60,339 bases of DNA from Gordoniibacillus kamchatkensis (lineage in GTDB: Bacteria; Bacillota; Bacilli; Paenibacillales; NBRC-103111), in the NCBI RefSeq assembly GCF_000829455.1, contig NZ_JXAK01000046.1, forward strand, positions 1 to 60,339, written 5' to 3'. Positions 55,307-60,339 of this stretch are shown here, piece by piece. Under the pieces are notes generated by a model. It saw only the letters and a program-made list of their open reading frames with translations. It was not told the origin of the DNA and searched no databases. The position numbers and the translations under genes are program-made. Each line of letters opens with the position of its first letter. Position 1 is the first letter of the stretch.

Positions 55307-55335
55307 AGTATAATATTTCTGGAACGAGTAGTCCA
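55307..55335 (-). promoter_or_regulatory. TetR-gene promoter with operator
   Basis: On the minus strand TGGACT (55335-55330) and TATACT (55312-55307) are 17 bp apart. The imperfect palindrome TGGAACGAGTAGTCCA (55320-55335) covers the -35 and spacer, so binding would shut the promoter. The rest of the 310-bp gap to the next gene holds the divergent promoter D and no gene. Confidence 0.7.
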
Positions 55336-55481
55336 GTATTTTTTTTCGTATCGCCGAGAACCTACCGGGGCGAGAAGTTCCACGACCTCAGTTCGAGAAC
55401 GCCCAAGCGAGGATGGAGAAGGAAATTCCATTATGCTTCAAGTCTCACAAGCGAACGAGCCTCCCCCCGGCCCACACGATC

Positions 55482-55544
55482 GTAAAAAAACACAGCCCGC
55501 TTCGAAGTTTGCACATGGATGCGCCTTGCCCCCCCATGTATGAT
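55482..55544 (+). promoter_or_regulatory. regulon promoter D, before the second LplB/YtcP-type transporter
   Basis: Half-sites GTAAAAAAACACAG (55482-55495) and CGAAGTTTGCACAT (55503-55516) are 21 bp apart. The second starts 36 bp before TATGAT (55539-55544). No -35 hexamer. Same geometry as promoters A, B and C, 24-33 kb away. Confidence 0.68.
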
Positions 55545-55582
55545 GAGGACAAAACAAACAAGCGCTGAAAGGAGAACACCTT

Positions 55583-56539
55583 GTGGCTTCGAAAACGGAT
55601 ACGTCCGGACAAGCGGTTTACCACTTCGCCCACGCAAAGGCAAAAAAGGCGTTTATCATCAAGCATTGGCCTTTGTACGTCATTTCGATCCCCGGTCTGC
55701 TGTACTTTGCTCTATTCAAATACGTCCCTTTGCTCGGGTCGGTGATCGCTTTTCAAAATTACAACATTTTTAAGGGAATTACGGGCAGTCCGTGGGTCGG
55801 CTTCGACCATTTCAAGCGGATGTTCGCTTACGACGAGTTTCTCGTCATTTTGAAAAATACGCTGCTGATCGGCCTGTACGATCTGATCTTCGCCTTCCCG
55901 GTTCCGATTATTTTGGCGCTGCTCTTGAACGAAATACGTCACAGCGGCTACAAACGGGTCGTGCAAACGGTCGTTTACATGCCGCACTTTCTTTCCTGGG
56001 TCATCGTCGGCGGCATCATCGTCGGCCTGCTGTCTCCGACGACCGGCGTCATCAATCACGCGCTGGCCTTGTTTCATATCGAACCCATTTACTTTCTCGG
56101 CGAGAACAGCTACATCCGGTCGATTCTGATCGGGTCCGGCATATGGAAAGATAGTGGCTGGGGCACGATCATTTATTTGGCGGCGATCGCCGGCATTAAC
56201 CCCGATCTGTACGAAGCCGCCGAAATCGACGGCGCCGGGCGCTTCCGCCAGGTGATGTCGATCACCTTGCCGTCCATCCTGCCTGTCATCGCCATTTTGT
56301 TCCTGCTGCAAATCGGCCGCTTTATGGACTTCGGCTTCGAGCGCGTATTCGTCTTCCTGAATTCGCTCAACAGCGGGAACGGGGAAATTTTGGACACGTA
56401 CGTTTACCGCGCCGGCCTCATCGACCGGCAGTACAGCTACACGACGGCGATCGGCCTTTTCAAATCGTGCGTCGGCTTGCTGCTCATCATACTGGGCAAC
56501 ACGTTCAGCAAAAAAATGACCGGCGACGGCCTGTACTAA
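55583..56539 (+). CDS. LplB-type sugar ABC transporter permease
   Basis: 318 residues. GTG 55583 follows AAAGGAGAA. Typical LplB features: WPLYVISIPGLLYFALFKYVPLLGS near the start, QNYNIFKGITGSPWVGFDHF, and the EAA loop EAAEIDGAGRFRQVMSITLP. It ends KKMTGDGLY. First gene of permease-permease-receptor operon at 55.6-59 kb. Both this transporter and the orphan receptor gene have the same promoter layout, so they may serve one import route. Confidence 0.94.
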   Translation: MASKTDTSGQAVYHFAHAKAKKAFIIKHWPLYVISIPGLLYFALFKYVPLLGSVIAFQNYNIFKGITGSPWVGFDHFKRMFAYDEFLVILKNTLLIGLYDLIFAFPVPIILALLLNEIRHSGYKRVVQTVVYMPHFLSWVIVGGIIVGLLSPTTGVINHALALFHIEPIYFLGENSYIRSILIGSGIWKDSGWGTIIYLAAIAGINPDLYEAAEIDGAGRFRQVMSITLPSILPVIAILFLLQIGRFMDFGFERVFVFLNSLNSGNGEILDTYVYRAGLIDRQYSYTTAIGLFKSCVGLLLIILGNTFSKKMTGDGLY

Positions 56540-56562
56540 CATAAGCCAAGGAGCTGAGAGGC

Positions 56563-57432
56563 GTGATATTCTCGAAAGGCCAGCGCGCATTTCAACTGTT
56601 CAACACGATTTTGCTGTTTGTCGTCGGGCTCACGATGGTGCTCCCGGTGCTGCACGTCGTCGCGCAGTCGTTCAGCGACGCTGCCGCCATCAACAGCCGT
56701 GCCGTCTCGTTTTGGCCCGTCGGCTTTACGCTCGAAAACTACCATATGATTTTGAAGGATCCGTCCATCTGGGTGGCGTTCCGCAACAGCGTGATTATTA
56801 CCGTCGGCGGTACCTTGCTCAACCTGGCAGCGACGGCAAGCCTCGCCTATCCGTTGTCGCGACCGGAATATTTGTACCGGAGAGCGGCGCTTATCTTCGT
56901 GCTCGTTACGATGATTTTCCACGCCCCGCTCATTCCGAACTATTTGCTGCTCAAAAACTTGCATATGCTCAACACGCTATGGGTGCTGATCGTTCCTTCC
57001 GCCATCAGCGCGTACAACTTGTTCGTCATGCGCTCGTTCTTCCTTAACCTGCCGAGCGAGCTTCTGGATTCGGCCAAAATCGACGGCTGCAGCGAGTTCC
57101 GCCTCATATGGAGCGTCGTGCTGCCGCTGTCCAAGCCGGTCATGGCAACGATGGGCATTATGTACGCCGTCGCGAACTGGAACATGTACTCGCAAGCGAT
57201 CTACTACATCGACAAGCGGACGCTCATCCCGTTGCAAGTTCGGCTGCGGGAAATCGTCATCACGGACGACCTGGGGGCGTCGGACGTTACGTCCGAGCTG
57301 CTCATGTTCATTTCTCCGGAAGGGCTGAAGATGGCCGTCATCGTCATTGCGACAATCCCGATTATGCTCGTGTACCCGTTCCTGCAAAAGCATTTCATCA
57401 AAGGCATGCTGGTCGGATCGATCAAATCGTAG
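56563..57432 (+). CDS. YtcP-type sugar ABC transporter permease
   Basis: 289 residues, partner of the preceding permease. GTG 56563 has AAGGAG at 56548-56553. Segments FNTILLFVVGLTMVLPVLHVVAQSFSD and the EAA loop DSAKIDGCSEFRLIWSVVLP are clear, and it ends KHFIKGMLVGSIKS as usual for the family. Intact, unlike the related gene at 689. Confidence 0.94.
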   Translation: MIFSKGQRAFQLFNTILLFVVGLTMVLPVLHVVAQSFSDAAAINSRAVSFWPVGFTLENYHMILKDPSIWVAFRNSVIITVGGTLLNLAATASLAYPLSRPEYLYRRAALIFVLVTMIFHAPLIPNYLLLKNLHMLNTLWVLIVPSAISAYNLFVMRSFFLNLPSELLDSAKIDGCSEFRLIWSVVLPLSKPVMATMGIMYAVANWNMYSQAIYYIDKRTLIPLQVRLREIVITDDLGASDVTSELLMFISPEGLKMAVIVIATIPIMLVYPFLQKHFIKGMLVGSIKS

Positions 57433-57486
57433 CGGGCGCTAGCAAACATTCCAATATACCTATTCAAAACGGGGGGAAGGTGCTGT

Positions 57487-59052
57487 ATGAAAAAAACAAT
57501 CATCGTTTCGTTGGTTGCGGTCATGGCGCTCAGTGTGCTGGCCGGCTGCGGCGGCGGCACAAAAACGGAAGAGTCGCAAGGGAAGGCGGATGCGCCGGCG
57601 AAGCCGCTCAAGTTTTCGCTATCGCTGCCGGTCACGACGACCGCCGGCTATCAAGCCAGAGTAACGGACTGGAAAAACGACAAGCTGGTCAAGCAGCTGG
57701 AAAAGCTGACGAACACCGAATTGACGGTCCGCATTACGGAAGACTCCAAGATGAGCGTCATGTTTGCCGGCAACGACATTCCCGACGTGGTCGGCAGCAT
57801 CGGGACGCCGACGAGTAAATCGATGGCCGGCTCCGTGGAAGCGGGCGTGTTCATGCCGCTGGACGATTTGCTCAAGCAATACGCGCCTAACCTGATGAAA
57901 AAAGTGCCGAAAGCCGCTTGGGACGCGGTGTCGCATAACGGCAAAATATACGGCATCCCGGATTATTTGAGCAATCCGTCGCGGCGCGGCACATACATTC
58001 GTACAGACCTGTTGGAAAAAGCCGGCCTCAAGCCGCCGCAAACGATCGACGAGTTTTTGAACGTGCTGAGAGCGTTCAAGAAGATGGGCGTCGAAAATCC
58101 GTATCAAATGCGCGACAGCTTCAAGTATGCCGACGTCGTGCTCGGCGCGTACGACGTGCTGCCCTACAAAGATCAGTTCGAAGTCGTGAACGGGCAAGTC
58201 CAGCCCAAATTTTTCGACGTTGACAATATGGAGAAAGCGCTGCAAACGTACAAAACGATGCTGGACGAAGGCCTCATCCCGAAAGATTTTGCCACGATCA
58301 GCTCTGCGGACTATTCCAAAAGCATCAACTCGGGCAAAGCGGGCGCCTGGTCCGCTAACGCTACCGGCTTGATCTCGTTCCGGACGCCGATTCGCCAAGT
58401 CGTTCCTGACGCCAAAGTCGACATCATCCCGTCGCCGAAAGGACCGGAAGGCAAGGGCGGATACTTCTTCTACATACCGGCTGTCCGCACGTTCTATATC
58501 AATAAGAACGTCGACAAGGAGCGGGCAATCGGCATCGTCAAATTTTACGAGTGGATGACGTCGGAGGAAGCGGAGAAGTTTTTCACATTCGGCATCGAAG
58601 GCGAGAATTATACACTGGACAACGGCAAAATGAACTACAAAATTCCGACGACGAAAGAAGAGCAAGAAGAGGAAAGCTTCCGCCAAGGCACGCTCTGGAT
58701 GGGACAGGACGCCACGCTGAGCCCGCCGCGCAAACGGCTGGAGCTGGATCAGAACGGTAAGGACGTGCTGAGCGCATTTGACAATGTGCTGAATATGGAG
58801 GGGCTGCCGGGCATCGGCTTCTACCCGGATTTGACCGCTTTCGCCAAATATCCCGACTTGGCACCGCCGCAGCCTGACGTGGGACCGAAGCTGATCATCG
58901 ATCATATGGTCAAAATGATTTACGGCAAAGAACCGATCGCCGATTGGCCGAAAGTAATTGAGGAATACAAAGCCAAAGGCGGCAACGAAATTCTGAAAGA
59001 AGCGAACGAGCGTTACAGCAAAAAAGAAGGCGTGCTGGAGATCAAGAGGTAA
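57487..59052 (+). CDS. LplA-type sugar-binding lipoprotein
   Basis: 521 residues. ATG 57487 follows GGGGGGAAGGTG. Signal peptide ends at Cys21 (VLAGC). Full-length paralogue of the receptor at 30028, with shared blocks such as DDLLKQYAP, NPSRRGTYIRTDLL versus TPSRRALFVRSDLL, and GPKLIIDHMVKMIYGKEP. Delivers an oligosaccharide to the two permeases encoded before it. The next gene begins 2 bp after its stop. Confidence 0.93.
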   Translation: MKKTIIVSLVAVMALSVLAGCGGGTKTEESQGKADAPAKPLKFSLSLPVTTTAGYQARVTDWKNDKLVKQLEKLTNTELTVRITEDSKMSVMFAGNDIPDVVGSIGTPTSKSMAGSVEAGVFMPLDDLLKQYAPNLMKKVPKAAWDAVSHNGKIYGIPDYLSNPSRRGTYIRTDLLEKAGLKPPQTIDEFLNVLRAFKKMGVENPYQMRDSFKYADVVLGAYDVLPYKDQFEVVNGQVQPKFFDVDNMEKALQTYKTMLDEGLIPKDFATISSADYSKSINSGKAGAWSANATGLISFRTPIRQVVPDAKVDIIPSPKGPEGKGGYFFYIPAVRTFYINKNVDKERAIGIVKFYEWMTSEEAEKFFTFGIEGENYTLDNGKMNYKIPTTKEEQEEESFRQGTLWMGQDATLSPPRKRLELDQNGKDVLSAFDNVLNMEGLPGIGFYPDLTAFAKYPDLAPPQPDVGPKLIIDHMVKMIYGKEPIADWPKVIEEYKAKGGNEILKEANERYSKKEGVLEIKR

Positions 59053-59054
59053 CG

Positions 59055-59673
59055 ATGCGACAAGAAGCCATTCGCGAACAGCTGCTGCAGCAAATCGAGC
59101 AGACGGACGTCGTGGACACGCACACGCACCTCGTGGGCGACCGATTGTGTGCGGCGGATTTTTGGCAAATCGCCCACTATTTCTGGTTATTCCGCGAGCT
59201 TCAGGCGGCCGGTTACCCGGCCCATGCCGAAGAGCTGCCGCTTGAGCGGCGGATCGAAGCTTTTCTTGAAACGCGGCGAGCCGCCAAGCACACGATGATG
59301 AAAATGGCGCTCACCCGCCTGTTCCGCGATCTGTACGGCATTGAGCTGAAAGATGCGGCATCGGTGCAAGCCGCCTGGAACTTACTCCCATGTGCACGTG
59401 GGCGGACTGTGGTGGTTTAACTTCCGGGAGTCTACGTACCGCCAGTGCATGCAGTATCGGCTTGAAGCGCTGCCGACGGTCAAAGCGTCGCTCATTGCTT
59501 CCGACTCGCGCTGCATCGAATGGACGTACGGGAAAATATGGCTGGTCAAGCGCGTGCTCGCCGAATTTCTCGCCGGGCGCGTTGCAGCCGGATGGATGGA
59601 CGGCGAAGAGGCGATTGGCGTCGCCCGCGACTGGCTCTATGAAAGCGCCGCGCGGAGATATAGGGTAGGTTAG
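59055..59673 (+). pseudogene. uronate-isomerase-like amidohydrolase, internal deletion
   Basis: The amino terminus (QIEQTDVVDTHTHLVGDRLC, DFWQIAHYFWLFREL) is that of a UxaC-like metal-dependent enzyme with its His-x-His motif. After QAAWN near 59390 it jumps to a different frame that carries only the normal C-terminal part (TYSHVHVGGLWWFNFREST, ASLIASDSRCIEWTYGKIWL, WLYESAARRYRVG). Together they make about 205 residues, against roughly 400-450 for the family, so about 200 central residues are missing along with the reading frame. A real deletion seems likelier than a read error. It is coupled to the receptor gene (2 bp), and the complete enzyme would have isomerised a uronate or processed a sugar acid from the imported glycan. 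Confidence 0.78.
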
Positions 59674-59716
59674 GTGTTTAAAAGTGTGAAGGACTATAAA
59701 CCCGCCTTGACTAAAG

Positions 59717-60235
<519 letters not shown>

Positions 60236-60243
60236 TTATATAG

Positions 60244-60339
60244 TGTTACTGACATCGTATTTTGACCGAAAATTGACGATGTCTGCTGACCGATATTTGA
60301 CGATAATCGTGACCGTAGAGCATCGAAGACGGGAAAGCC
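60244..60339. mobile_element. probable terminal region of an IS21-type insertion sequence
   Basis: Starts TGTTACTGACATCG at 60244. It contains two direct repeats about 24-25 bp apart, TGACCGAAAATTGACGAT (60263-60280) and TGACCGATATTTGACGAT (60287-60304), then TGACCG again near 60310. A TG terminus followed by several direct repeats of about 18-20 bp is the layout of IS21-family ends, where they bind the IstA transposase. No transposase gene is in the window because it ends here, so the call rests on repeat structure alone. Confidence 0.45.

Overview
The window looks like a chromosomal segment of a Paenibacillaceae bacterium (Paenibacillus or a near relative). Signs are GC-rich low-GC-Gram-positive codon use with strong AGGAGG-type ribosome sites and frequent GTG/TTG starts, lipoproteins with LxGC or TAC lipoboxes, paired LplB/YtcP-type sugar permeases, YesM-type sensor kinases with AraC-type response regulators, and a surface protein with S-layer homology domains. 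No rRNA, tRNA or CRISPR array was seen, and no ABC-transporter ATPase; these importers normally borrow a shared MsmX-like ATPase encoded elsewhere.

Layout. 1-4.4 kb: two permeases (first cut by the window edge, second frameshifted), a lipoprotein sugar receptor and a phytanoyl-CoA dioxygenase-like enzyme. 5-7.4 kb: small membrane protein, DUF3231 protein, AHSA1/SRPBCC protein and a frameshifted ArsR regulator. 7.5-16 kb: a complete sugar-import operon (receptor, two permeases, frameshifted sensor kinase, response regulator, short-chain dehydrogenase, aldose epimerase). 16.2-22.7 kb: two MFS exporters, a membrane-anchored DJ-1/PfpI-like protein, small unknown proteins and an ArsR-rhodanese regulator with its own operator; 17.5-22.7 kb is visibly more AT-rich and may be acquired.

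22.7-45.6 kb is the centre of the window: a fucose-centred glycan-use locus. Two very large secreted beta-helix proteins with discoidin-type carbohydrate-binding domains are followed by a sugar receptor without its own permeases. Then come a tandem trio of GH95-type proteins, a GDSL esterase, a GH43/GH117-like beta-propeller enzyme, an AraC response regulator with a YesM kinase, and a GH29 alpha-L-fucosidase. The hydrolases after the receptor lack signal peptides. This suggests outside depolymerisation, import of oligosaccharides, and defucosylation and deacylation in the cytoplasm. At 55.5-59.7 kb lies a permease pair with a close paralogue of the orphan receptor, followed by an internally deleted uronate-isomerase-like gene.

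The strongest new observation links these pieces. Four promoters (before the beta-helix operon, the orphan receptor, the GH95 cluster and the 55.6 kb transporter) share two direct-repeat half-sites of the form GTAAAWWAACACAT. The half-sites are spaced exactly 21 bp apart, and the second starts exactly 36 bp before a -10 hexamer, with no recognisable -35. This reads as one regulon of an AraC-type response regulator spread over 33 kb. The first of these promoters also carries a perfect CcpA cre site.

The remaining 46-55.3 kb holds a GyrI-like protein coupled to a divergent protein kinase, a MalT/LuxR-type regulator, an RCC1/Ig/SLH surface protein, and a TetR-MFS pair with matched operators. The right edge has an AT-rich acetyltransferase gene and what looks like the end of an IS21-type insertion sequence. 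Five single-base frameshifts, all explained by one missing base, and a 168-bp tandem repeat at the left edge make assembly or read error a live possibility; they are marked individually.
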